From contig MU385716.1 in assembly GCA_022497155.1 (NCBI GenBank), forward strand, positions 868,001 through 932,000: a stretch of 64,000 nucleotides of DNA, read 5' to 3'. The position numbers were made by a program, and so were the translations under genes. Shown here in pieces: positions 35,847 through 47,278 of this stretch; positions within the stretch are counted from its first letter, which is position 1; every line of letters starts with the position of its first letter. Under the pieces are notes generated by a model. The model was not told where the DNA came from, searched no databases, and worked only from the letters and a program-made list of their open reading frames with translations. The stretch comes from Whalleya microplaca (lineage: Eukaryota > Ascomycota > Sordariomycetes > Xylariales > Xylariaceae).

Positions 35847-36659
35847 CTAACCCAAGGCCTTGACAGCAGAGAGCAAGCCTTGCATGCCATTCTCATTGAG
35901 AAACGAGCCAGTCTCTCGTCTGATAGTCTCCATGTCCTCATCGACATCGTCGGTCCACCTATGGATATACACGGTATTCATGCCGAGCCGCCTTACAGCC
36001 CTAAGGTCGTAGACATGAGCCGCGACCATCACGGCCTCTTCGGGTAGTACCCGAACCAGACTCAACGCCTTTTCGTAGGCCTCGGGTGATGGCTTATAGA
36101 CGCCCAAAAGCTCACTTGAGAACAGCATGCTGAAGGTCCCGGCAAGGCCAGAAGACCGGACCAGGTCCAGCTGTAGCCTCGTCGTGCCGTTCGCCAGCAC
36201 GAACAGCTCGACCCCCAAGTCTTTCCTCAGCGCCGTCAGTGCGGACAACACATCTGGCCATGGAGACATGCTGTGCCACGACTGTACTGCTGCCTCGATA
36301 GCTGAAATGCCGGTCAATCTGCCATCCGAGGGAATCCTGGTGGAATTATAACCAACGAAGTGATGGCTATGCTCCTTATAGGGCTCCCGATTTAGGATTC
36401 TAAGTAAAGTCCGGCGGTGGGTGATGTCAATGTCCTCAGGGAGCAGACCCGACCGCGCATGCAGCTCACTGAAGAATTCGCGACGCCAATCAAGTGCCAA
36501 TTTGGAACGAATTGACTCCGCCATCGTTGCGGGCAAAGCGTTGACGACGCCTGTATGCCAGTCGAGACAAGTCCCCATGAAGTCGAAGAAAACTGCTTTG
36601 ATTCGCCTCTGCGTTTGTGCACCCAATTGGGCCTTTGGCGACGTTGGCGTTTGCGACAT
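35847..36659 (-). CDS. HAD-superfamily hydrolase, haloacid dehalogenase type II-like
   Basis: A single exon encodes 270 residues from the first in-frame ATG (MSQTPTSPK). HAD motif I is VFFDFMGTCLDW, with the first Asp as nucleophile. Motif II is VLANGTTR, where classic L-2-haloacid dehalogenases have Leu-Ser-Asn-Gly, so Ser is replaced by Ala. Motif III is YKPSPEAYEKAL. Motif IV is VMVAAHVYDLRAVRRLGM, with the acidic Asp. A four-helix cap lies between motifs I and II. Type II enzymes hydrolyse L-2-haloacids, but many fungal members with VAAH motifs have unknown substrates, so true dehalogenation is not established. No tailoring neighbours point to a pathway. Confidence 0.85.
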   Translation of the reverse strand: MSQTPTSPKAQLGAQTQRRIKAVFFDFMGTCLDWHTGVVNALPATMAESIRSKLALDWRREFFSELHARSGLLPEDIDITHRRTLLRILNREPYKEHSHHFVGYNSTRIPSDGRLTGISAIEAAVQSWHSMSPWPDVLSALTALRKDLGVELFVLANGTTRLQLDLVRSSGLAGTFSMLFSSELLGVYKPSPEAYEKALSLVRVLPEEAVMVAAHVYDLRAVRRLGMNTVYIHRWTDDVDEDMETIRRETGSFLNENGMQGLLSAVKALG

Positions 36660-37770
36660 AGTATTGGTCAAATAAATCAATCCCGTGATAACCTTGTGGA
36701 AGCCTTGTGCGACGATCCTTGACCTTCACAAAATGGGGCGGAATGTGAAGGCATTGATTTGGGATCGTCTCTAAGCTCGAGGTGCCAGATAGCCGAAGCA
36801 AACAGTCGGTGACTATAGGCCGCCGGGCACAGACCGTGAGGCCTCTAAGTCTTGAGTAAAGAGCCCGATTATTACAGCTAGAATTCGTTCAGAGACGAGA
36901 AAATGGATATTCACGTCATCTGTGATTAAAAGTCTTGGCGGGTGACCACCTACAATGCAATGAGATCGCTTCAGTCGTCACATCTGGGGCATTTCTCATC
37001 CATGAAATATGATCCATGGTTATAACTCATAATCTCAAGAAACGAGGATTGGATTTTGAGGCCATTCAGCTCGCCAAGGGTAAAATAGGGAGTTTAGCAC
37101 GTCATTTAAGCCTGAAAGCTCAGATAACGCATGATCTCCATGTTACTCAGCCACCATCGAAAGCTTGTCTGGGTATGAAGTTAGCGTGCTCCAGATCTAC
37201 AATGCAGTTCCGAGATAGGAGTTGCCACGCTGTTAGCCCTCGATATCACGTCAAATCTGTCTACCTTGCTCCTGGTCACAAAAGATGATCGTCGTAGGGT
37301 ACCCAGGTAGAGAACCCTAGCTCTAGGCTTGCGTCGAGTTTGACCGAGCCACGCCGAAAAGCCAAAAGGCAACTCCCGTCGGCTTGCTAGAAAGCGGATC
37401 CCGGTGGGTGATCTGGATCTTCGAGTGAAGCCAACGAGATTCGTCGACATTACACACCTGACTCACTGATCACGAGATCTTCATTCACCGCTTGAGAAGG
37501 TTAGGCTTTGGGCATAGTAGTCTGCGCCTGACCGTGTAAGGGCATCAAATCATTGGCGATGAATGACAAGGACAGAAAAACCTCTCAAAGCCTTTCCTTG
37601 TTCCCTTGTAAGTGAGCTAGTTGCAAAAGACCCAATGCTATTGTTCAAATCACTATGCGAAGTCTGGAACCTAGTATGTTTGTTTGGATTTCTTTTTATT
37701 TGTATTTGTAACTATTAACAATAGATACTCTGGGGTGTTTAGTCCCCGAGAGTTAGAGAGGTGGGAGCAA
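36660..37770. other. intergenic region
   Basis: Holds the putative promoter of the HAD gene. The open frames at 37016 and 37181 have no family features and no splice partners that I can see. Confidence 0.45.
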
Positions 37771-38279
37771 TCATAGCGGTGCGTCCCTAATGAACTTATT
37801 CCCAGGGGCTCCAATAAACCAGGCTTTATCCAGAACCAATGCTAAAAACCAAGCCCAAATGGTCTGAATTGCAACTGCCCAGAACTCCTTGCGCCCCCAA
37901 TCATGCATGCCTTGGTATAAAGATCCGACGATGAGGATATCGACTAGTAAAGAGTAACAAGTAAAAGTGGAAAAAAGAAATCGTCGTTCTCTCGTAAGCC
38001 CAAGCCTAGCATGGTTCATTGCCTCCCCAATTTGTAGCCATCCCATCCCCCGGCTACCACCAGATGATATATCCCAATTCCTGATCCAAGTATCGTTCCG
38101 ATTGCCTTGCGGCCTCCTCCGTTTATGGGGTATTATATAGAAAGTATGAAATATGTTGTAGTGTAAAATGTTGCAACCAACCAGAGTCGCTGTGCGAAGA
38201 GGATGGTGATTCCCTGCATCACCCAAGGAAGGCCACATGCAGATGAGGGGGCGGTATCTGCTGTAATCCAGTCGACCAT
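37771..38279 (-). pseudogene. decayed membrane-protein fragment (possibly wax-synthase-like acyltransferase)
   Basis: An open frame (38238-37771) contains GGSRGMGWLQIGEAMNHA, then two hydrophobic stretches (FSTFTCYSLLVDILIVGSL and AVAIQTIWAWFLALVLDKAW). RG-x-GW followed by membrane helices resembles the core of fungal wax-synthase-like acyltransferases. In another frame, an ATG at 38279 opens MVDWITADTAPSSACGL, followed by the hydrophobic stretch ITILFAQRLWLVATFYTTTY. I find no splice that joins the two frames. It begins only 37 bp after the stop codon of the Pro1-type gene on the same strand. The best reading is a frameshifted, C-terminally truncated remnant; a short live gene with an intron I missed is possible. 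Confidence 0.35.
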
Positions 38280-38316
38280 CCTCCTCAAGACCAGCTATGA
38301 GGGGAAGTTGATCAAC

Positions 38317-40467
38317 TTAGATCAGCAGATAGTCCCATCCTCTCATCTGCATGACATCTCGCCAGGAAATGTAAGGCGCTTCCGCTAATCCTGTCGCACC
38401 AGGACTTGGCTGGCTGCTGTCAGCCTGTTCCCAGACTTCGTGGAGTACTGAGGCAACGCCACCAAAGCTACCAACAGCGGCGGCGTCACCCAGAAGGGCC
38501 ATGCGTTCGTTGAAGAACTGTCTGAAGGGGGAATTCATTCCACTGACGGATCCACCGATCAAGTAGACCCAAGAAAGGCTTCGGTCAAAGCCACCAGCCC
38601 CGTGAGGAATGAATTGTAGTATGTTTGTGAGCTTCTCGACTAAGCCAACGCAGCTGCCCTGGCTAGGTGAGAATCCAGGCACGAGGCTGCACAAGTAGAT
38701 GCGAGCTGCCACTCGGAATGCGCTGGTGATGTTCTTGCTGAGCTGTTTCGGGCTCAGAGAACCGTTATCGTTGTAAGGCATCTTGGGGCCGCAGTCTTCG
38801 GCTTCGGTCAGGCCAATCTGGTCGCCTAGTGCGTGCACATGCTGGCATAGAGTAATGTCATCCATTCCCTCCTTCTTGAGGGCTTCGAGGCAAGCAATCT
38901 CGGAAATGAGGTACATAACGCGGTCATCACAACCCATAAGTTCGCGAAGTCCAAGGGATGAGTTCGTTGTCGAAAGGTGCTTCTCACGATAAGTGTGCGC
39001 AAAACTTGGGGCGCGTCCTTGCATGGTTGCACCGAGGATGTCGATCCAGGCTGTCAAAGTCATGTTAAAAGGAGGTTGGGCGAGCTGCTCGTTCGGGTCA
39101 GACACCAATCGAGGTAGATCTAGCTTAGCAACCAACGAGTTCACCGCCTGGAAGTGTTGGTGCCATGGGATGTCGGGAAGCGAATCGTCGTATCGACCAA
39201 CACAACATTGGAAAAAGATGAGACCTAGAGTAGCCTCTAGGATCTGATCGTGGTTCTCGTCTCGGTTCAATGCCTCGCAAAGGGACAGAATGGTAGCATG
39301 TCGGTGTCGCATAATGTCGTTATCGATCTCCTCTCCCTGGATGTTCATTGTTGCCTTGTAGTGTTGCGCGGCGATCATGAGGCAGCAGTGGAGATACCCC
39401 TTGTTGTTCTGTAGAGCAGGTAGAATGAGATCAGAGCCAACAGATCCATGCTGGTTCGTCTCCAGAATCGGGAAGATCGTTGGGAGCACAAATTGAATGA
39501 AGTGATCAAGCAATCTCTGGTCGTTGTCGTCTAATTCGATGTCGACTTGCCTTGAGTTCATTGCTGGGCCATGAGAGAAATCGAAGAAGTTGCAATTCAA
39601 ATTTTCCTCAGTCAGTGATTCCCGGCGCTCCTGAAAAACTTGCTCTGTCCATTCACCGTCCATTGGATAGGATGGGAGAACAGTCCCTGGCGGAGGTGGC
39701 GTGTGGAATGTGCTGAAAGTCGAAACAGTCGATTCCCGTATCGTCGGAACGTCATTGACAAACATTTGCCGCTCGGTCTTGACATCGATCTCGTAGGGGT
39801 TCATACCAAACATGAAATCTGCATGTGGAGGGAGTACCTGTGGGTTGTATGCACCATACTCGGTAACATTTGGCGGGCTGTTGAAGTTGAAAGAGAAATG
39901 CGAGTCGATTGATGCCGACCTCGTGCGATCTAACGGATCCGAAAAGGTTGCCGATGTAGGAAGCGAATGCGACAAGCCTGGCGGGGAGTTCACAGAAGTC
40001 TGGATCGTGTGAGACGCTTTTTCTGAAAGCTTCTTTCGCTTGATAATCATCTTGATCTCGTCCTTGTGTTGCCGTCTCGCATCATTGTTGCTCCACCACA
40101 TTGGTCTTTTGTATTCGCAAGCAAGCCCAAGATGTTTGCATGCCGTGCACATAGGAGAACCTTCGTCACACTTCTTCCGTCGTAATCTGCAAGTATAGCA
40201 GCCTGGAAAAGGGGCGTTTTGTTAGTATGTGGTTCTTGGCTGACTTACACCCATAGGGGGCTTGAGCCGTGTAAGTGGCCGTGTAAGTCAAACTGCAGGG
40301 GAACACAAACCTGTTCTTGAACGCCGGTGCATCTGTGACTTTGCCTTTGGGTTCGCATTGTTGGTCTGCTTCGAGGCAGCCTTCGACTTGGGAGGTTGCG
40401 CGACAGCCATATTGACGTTTGCTGCTCTCATGAGATCTTCTCTAGAGTTGGGGGGTGGAGATGACAT
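38317..40467 (-). CDS. pro1: Zn(II)2Cys6 transcription factor, Pro1/ADV-1/RosA type
   Basis: Two exons (40467-40311, 40202-38317; intron 108 nt with ACTAAC branch point) encode 680 residues, close to the length of Sordaria Pro1. The splice falls inside the zinc cluster and gives HRRSRTGCYTCRLRRKKC, so the six cysteines are at about 54, 57, 64, 71, 74 and 81. The following CTACKHLGLACEYKRPMWWS and the basic IKMIIKRKKLSEKASH are what I recognise from the Pro1/ADV-1/NosA/RosA group. The large C-terminal part is a fungal-specific factor domain that ends YISWRDVMQMRGWDYLLI. Family members control sexual development, cell fusion and sometimes secondary metabolism. The gene faces a 6.8-kb gene-free upstream region, typical of heavily regulated developmental genes. 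The paralogue assignment (Pro1 versus RosA/NosA) is from memory of motifs. Confidence 0.85.
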
Positions 40468-43400
40468 TTGTATATTATGCTTGACTCGAGGTACCTGCGT
40501 TGATGTGCAAGTAGATGGTGTGGGGGGGGGATGCTGGTCGCAAGCCGAGCGAAAGCGGGAGGAGACCAGGGAAACAGGGGTTCAGGTCCAGGTCCAAGCC
40601 GATATTTGCTGGGATCTGTCCAGGCAATGTGCTTCGAGACCAGTGACTCTCAGAAAATACCCAATACTCAAATTCTCGTGCCCGGGGGGAGGGGTTAATA
40701 AACCGTGAGTGGAAATGATAACGGGCAAACCCAAGCCGGTGAGTAGTGGAGTTATCGGTTTATCGTCAAAATTAATATTATTTTTCTCGTCGAATGAATG
40801 ATGAGATCCGAGCAAGTGCCAGCTTGCCTTTCACGTTGGTTGAATGTTAACGAAGATAGGAGGTATGGAGAGGAGGAGGAAAGAGGAGGTTATCTAAAGG
40901 AAACTGGAACGACACTTGGATCTTCTACCCTTCAACACTATCTTGAGAAACTTCTGTCTGGCACTGGAGGTGTGGAAAGACTTATATGATGGCCTCGCCC
41001 TCATCGGCCACCACTTGAGCTGCATCACGAACTGGTGCCGCGCCGATGGCTGTGTTCAAAAATAGCAACATACGCAATTTGGGGTAATTCCTTTTTTAAC
41101 CCATGACTATTGTGGCCTAATTGCAGACCACTGCATATGCAAATTAGCCCAGATTGGTGTGGTAGAAGGTGACTTAAGCCGGATATGCGCTTGCAGATTC
41201 CAATGAGGTCGGCCGGTTCGATGGGGCCTACTCGAGTCACCCGGATGATGGTGGGTACCGTCGACCATCTTGACCAACCACCCCACCCGAGGATAGCAGT
41301 ACAAGGACATTGTACCACTCGGTGACACTCGCGGAAGTCGATGGCTGCAAGCATACACAGGGATCAGAGGACAGGGTTGGCGCCGTTGAGCGACTAAAGA
41401 GGCAGCTCCCATACGAGCCCTTGAGAGTCCGGTCCACCGTGATGCACCATGCAGAGAGACATGGGGTCCTCTTGTCAACCACCGCTAGCACTTGCAGATT
41501 CCAATTGTGACCTTGCCAGCCTTGTAGCGATCCCTGTAGCAAGCAAGCCCTGCGAGCCGGGATCGTCAAGTTTATTGAAAGTCGTAAGGGCCTAGTATTA
41601 ATTGGGATGACGAGATGCGGTTTGTGCTACCATAGTACATGTGGGAGAAAGGCTTTTCATGAGCCACCTTCGATTCTACAGTCATAAGGTATTGGGGAGT
41701 GTCTCGGGCTCAGCACGTTGTGTTCAGCGACGCTGTGCAAGACGAGCCACGAGAGATAGAGCCCACGTGTAGACTTTGAATCTTTAGCACACGGTAAAAG
41801 CTTTTGGCGAATTCGTGCTTTATAAGTTATACAGGCGAGTACTAGGGCAAAGATACATAGTACGGTCGAATGTATATATGCAAGGAGCCACGGCAGCTTG
41901 CCGATTGCCCTCGAGCACGGATGGTTACTCTGCATGGGCTGACGACTGATAATCATAGATTGCAATGCCATTAAGGTGCATTGTCAGATTCATAGCACCC
42001 ACATTCATAAAGTATCTATCGAAAAATGTCATTTCGCTTCTGCTTTGCCTTATCTGGGTAACACGTCGCCGAGTGGAGAGGATGAAGCTGATGGGTTCAT
42101 TTCCAAATTGCCTCTACTATGTACACACATATATACATATATCAACAGAGTAGGTTGAACTTGGCAAAAACCGAGACGTACCTCGATCGCCAGCTTCCCT
42201 CCTATATTCTCCGGGAGGATGACTCTTTCGCGCTCGTGTAGCATGATTGCTCCGAATTTGAGAACCACGATATAACACTACGGCTACCACCAATAGATGA
42301 AAGCCTTTCGGACTGAGCAAAGAGATTGGTCGCCTAGATGGACCAGTCGCCATTTGCTCGACGGGGCTACCAGGTCTGGGTCCTCAGAAGCTTGTCGGAG
42401 TTCAGGTCAGGGCTAGGGCTCGCACCAGCACCAACTTGGAGCCGAGCAAAGAAGTAGGTAGGTAGGTATCATCAAGTTTTTTCCCATTTTAGTATGGTAA
42501 CATATGTTGTGAACCGGAATGGGTGCTGGGCTGGACATTGCTGTGGTACCTGCGAGCAGACAATATGGCTTGGTGTAGGGCCAATCAGTCAGCGACAATA
42601 GCAACTTGCGTTAAAATCATGATGGCCAAATGCCCGTCAGGGACAGCTGCGCTCGTTGATTCGAGGCTCAGAAAAAGTTGGCGCCAGTAGCGGGCTTAGC
42701 CGAAATCTTAGTTGATGTGATGAGCCTGGGTTCGGACTGCGGATTGGCTCAAGCTTGACAGCTTGATCCCTGCCAGACCGGGGGTTTTAGTTAATGGAGG
42801 GGAATGCTTTGACCAATCTCCATGCAAAGACGGGAACTGCCCATTAGCGTCGATGGTGGGTCTGGTGGGGTCCATATGCAATATCTCTCTAATCCTAGCC
42901 TGCCAAGACACGGCATCAAGGGGTGGGATTTTCGTCTGCCAGATCAGCCAAACAGCCAAAGACAGGGCTGCCCAGCTACCCCATGTTCATCATCATCAAT
43001 ATCATCATGGACGGTGGTCCATGCTCCCCGACAGCTATGGTACGTGCATACTACGTACATGCAGCATGCAGCACGGCTCATGGGGGCATGTGGAGCCGGA
43101 ACATGAGCTCACCGGCTACTGGGAAGAGGATCATCCCGACTTCCGATTTCTTCATGGGCTAATTTAGAAAATTAGCCCTCTTTCTATTATTATCCCATCT
43201 ACAACTTCCAAATTTGGCCAAATTTGGCTCAATTCTTGGGCCGCCTCTTAACCCGCAGATGCACGGCGGGCGCTAAGCATCACACAATTTTGCATGTTTG
43301 TCTGCAACGTTGACCAACATCAATATTATTCTATTTTTGATTTAACCCACATTGATCTGAACCCAATGTGGGCTAATTTGGGTAACTTGGTCTCGGAGCA

Positions 43401-46400
43401 AGATCGGATACTCATTCACATAGAATTCAGCCATGAGTTAACCTGTGAAGGCCTAGAAGGGTACGTAAGCCCCTATCCCGTCGAGTCAAGTCCTGACGAG
43501 CAAGCCCCCTGCTCGAAGTATGTACTCCAGGTATGACAGCTACGCTGGATACACTCACAAGATGGACCCAAGCTTGCCTTTCACCGGTCGTCCCAGCAAT
43601 GCGGTCGTAACAATCCCGGGGGAAATCTGACCTGATTTCGACCTGCAATGGATTCAAAAGTACAGCACAACAATGCACCCATCATCAAGAATAAATGAGC
43701 TCATGCGCAAGTATCTTCTCGCGATCGCAAAGTCTAGCTGCCGACAATCTAATCTACTGCCCTGTCGAGTGGACACCTGGTAATATTGGATTGCTAGGTA
43801 ATAACATGATAGTACACAGCGGGAGTAGATTCCGTAGCTAGTCTCCCACTCTGTCAGTATTCCTGGCTTCGACATCGACGAGGCATGCACTTTTGTTCAA
43901 AAGACAAAAAGACAACATGGCAATTCTTCTTTCAGCCCCCCAAAAAGGTTAAATCCGAAGAGCCCTTCCCACGAGCTAATGTATAACATTACTACAATAC
44001 ATAGAGTATGTACAGCCTCTGTCCCTGTCAAGGCAATTGATGCATATCATCATAAAGCGGCTACCATCCGGTAACCAAGCTGTTGCGTCCCGGCCCATGA
44101 TCCGTCCGCTACTAGTAAATAGTAGTTCGCGATGGATGCTAGTACATTCATAGTAGAACAAGCTCAATTCTCAATCCTCGTCCATCACTGTGATATGTGG
44201 AGATTGCACTAATGTCAAATACTAAATCATTCACACAATCTACTTTGGAATCATCGTACAAACCCCCTGAGGGCTATTATGTATCGAGTGGTGTGCCTAT
44301 TGCAGCATCAAAGCACCCTAGCTCAAAGTAAGATTGATTACCTGCATTTCGCCAGGACTTTCTTGTCCGACCCGATTCGCCTATTCCTCAGCGGGGTTTC
44401 TTGACGGCAAAATTCGAGACTCAACAAACTAGAAGCTCGAGATGGCAGAAGAAGCAGCACAGATCTCTGTGACCCCAGGAGACTCATCTCAGTCGGGACG
44501 AAGCAGAATCAAATCAGCTATCAGAAGATGGGCCTCGCATTGAGCCATCCTCATGTGATGAGTCTGGAGGACTCTTTCTTGGGATTCGATTGGACCTCGA
44601 GTCTGCTTCGCTTAATTTACGGCAATAAATTTTCTGGGGAAGCCGTTGATAAGCTGTCTTTGAGACAATGATGAGCAACGCTCGCAACATTGAACGCCGA
44701 AGCTTAAAACTATCTTGAGTGTGGTACGGTCCGGCCGGGTTGAAGGAAGGAAGTGATTGCTCGCATCTCAATATTGCGTTGTCTAGGCTGAATGCTTCCC
44801 TGTCATGGCCGGTCCATACAACGGTGAGTCCTTCGAGTCGGATAAGAACGGAGGATCCAGGAGGACTTGGTCAAGTGAACCCGAATGTGGACTTCGATTG
44901 TACATACTAGTAGGGTTCGTAACTACGTGCACAAATTTACGGAAGAACATAGTCACCGCATGAGTCTATAGTGTTCTTGGTCACCGACTAGATACACTGT
45001 TGTATTTGGACGAGGATCAACTTGTCTTAGATCTTGGTTTGCTTGCTCGGGTAATCCGCCCTGCCTTGTCTAATGGTGATCTTTGCATCAGCTCCAGCAA
45101 CACCTCGTATGAAATTGTCGGTGTATTCCGCTACCAGTATGTTAACTAACCTTAGCTAGTATCACCCTCGCTTCATGGGGAGTAGGGAGACGGACACAGC
45201 GTTGAGCTGCAAAAGACGGGAACTTGCTGCTTCTCATGCAGAGTTACAAGACAAGTGTGACCCAGCCACATGCTGTTCGTGGACTTGAACCATTGAACTG
45301 CCTGATTCGTCATCAGTTGAGGAGCCGTTAGCCTTGCCCAACTTGCCCAAAATTTGAGGGCTTGCATAGAAGCTCTTCACGACCGACCTACCTAATCTTG
45401 CCCAGCTCTTTTCTAGCACGTCCGGGACCGAGCAATAAAATTTCATATTTCTCTGTGATATTGTTGAACCGGATTACTGCTTCCGCTCACTCATGGCATC
45501 GTGGGACTTTCAGCCATCCACATAACGACTTTGGCAATGGCGGTCATCACGTGTCTATATCGAAGGTCACGCAGACGCCCACAAAATATCCTCATTGGGC
45601 ATCAACTTTACCTAGGTCGATCGCAGGAGTTTACGGAACCTTCGAAAACTTGTTCTTCTTACGCCGGCTATGGCCGCATCTCCCTGGCAACCTGGACTGT
45701 CAAGGTTGGATCCGTGGGCTAGCCGGACCGTTCCAGATCTCACATGCCCTTTGTAGTGCCGTCCGGTCAAAAACGTGAACACTTGTGAGGGCATGCAATT
45801 GGCTTCACGATGCCCTCTGTTATCCGCTAGCAACGATTGGCAAGGGAGGCTTTCAGTTTCTCCGAATGAAATAGCCTCGAGAGTATAATGTCGTCAGTCA
45901 AAAGCACCAATGCAATTCCCTTGTAACGTATCACAAGAGAGGGGTTAGATCGAGGGGAGCAGGTGTACTGCATACTACGTATGTAGTATAGTAGCAGTGC
46001 AGACCCTTGCGGGATGATAAGTGTATCCAGTGGAGATAGCGAACTCCTAGTCCGAGGTGGGAATTTCCTCCCCTCTCTGTCCGCCTATAGTATATGACCT
46101 AAGTCGGATAATGGACCTTCTATATGTATAGCATCTGCAGACCGTCTTACAGGACCCGCCAATGCCAATGCTTAATGCTATGTAATGCCAATGCCAGCAT
46201 CAATGCCATCAGTGATCATTTTTGAGAGAATTTTTGTATCTTGCTAGGTATGGGACAGCATCAAGGGAATCAATTAGTTGTCTATGATCGTCCGACTTCG
46301 CTAGAATGATAGCTCGAGATGGACTTCTTCCTCTTACCGCCTTAGCTGAGTTTATACTGGGATGCAGTAGCGTCGTTTCTCATCGTCGTACGTGAGTGCC

Positions 46401-47278
46401 GACAGGCACCCATACAACATCGTACAGCTTCTGCAGAGAAGATCGAGGGGATGATGGCCCTGCATCTAGAATCACCAACATAAAGCATACTGGCGAGACG
46501 CCTCGAGAGCTTTTCTCTGTTTCTGTGTGGTTGAAGGAATATCTGTTGGCCCTTCTGTGCAGGAGTTTGCAGTCGTCTAGAGGGGCGCCACTTTTGTTAA
46601 CGGTTAAGGCCATGCCTGATCAGGCTCATCATCGCGTGAAGAGAGGAAGCGGACATGGTTACCCCTGTTCTGGCTACTGGGCGCTTAGAGGAAAATGTCC
46701 ACGGTCGCTGGGAAACTTCTGGCCAATGGGAACTTCAGGGGACCCTGAACGTCTTCTGCGGGCTCAGCGTCCCGTCCAGCCAGCCCTCTTCTTTCCGACC
46801 AGTTAACGCTGGGTAAGCGGTGGGATCGTGCTGGCATTCGTGGGATTTGGGGCTTTTCACACGCAGATAATGCTATTATTAGGGACTAGCTCTACCGTTA
46901 TAGGTGACTAGATAGACGGTTCTACGTGCTCCAAAGCTGCTGTGAAGGGCCCGGAGTAACGAGTCACATCGTGATAAGTGCCAAATTATCACGACGTTTC
47001 ACTCGTGCATATCAGTTCTGTTGCAATCCGACTCAACACCATACTATACATATACCTTCGGCAAGCGCCCGCGCTGTGCTTGAGTCTTCTTCTTTTCGCT
47101 TTTGCGATGTCAACCCTATCTCTTGACTGCCTATAGCCAGCTTTTTCCTTTGGTCTTCGTATATCTCATATAGCCTTGGTTCTAGAAAGAAAATAGTCGC
47201 CGGCAACGGCACAGATACCAAAATCGCAAAATCGTACTTGTATTTAACTGTGTTTCCTTTACTAGCTAGCTATCCAAA
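40468..47278. other. divergent gene-free region, 6.8 kb
   Basis: Lies between the starts of the Pro1-type gene (minus) and the SAM-PH gene (plus). Open frames up to about 138 codons occur on both strands but none shows a domain, a credible exon chain or consistent coding bias. Local features are a run of nine Gs at 40527, dispersed TACGTA/TATGTA words, and an AATGCC-rich stretch at about 46157-46210. It may contain long UTRs, noncoding transcripts or distal regulatory sites; sequence alone does not show which. Confidence 0.5.

Noticed and set aside
45220..45320. possible tRNA-like T-arm on the minus strand (GGTTCAAGTCC)
   Set aside because: Neither an acceptor stem nor an anticodon arm can be formed with the flanks.
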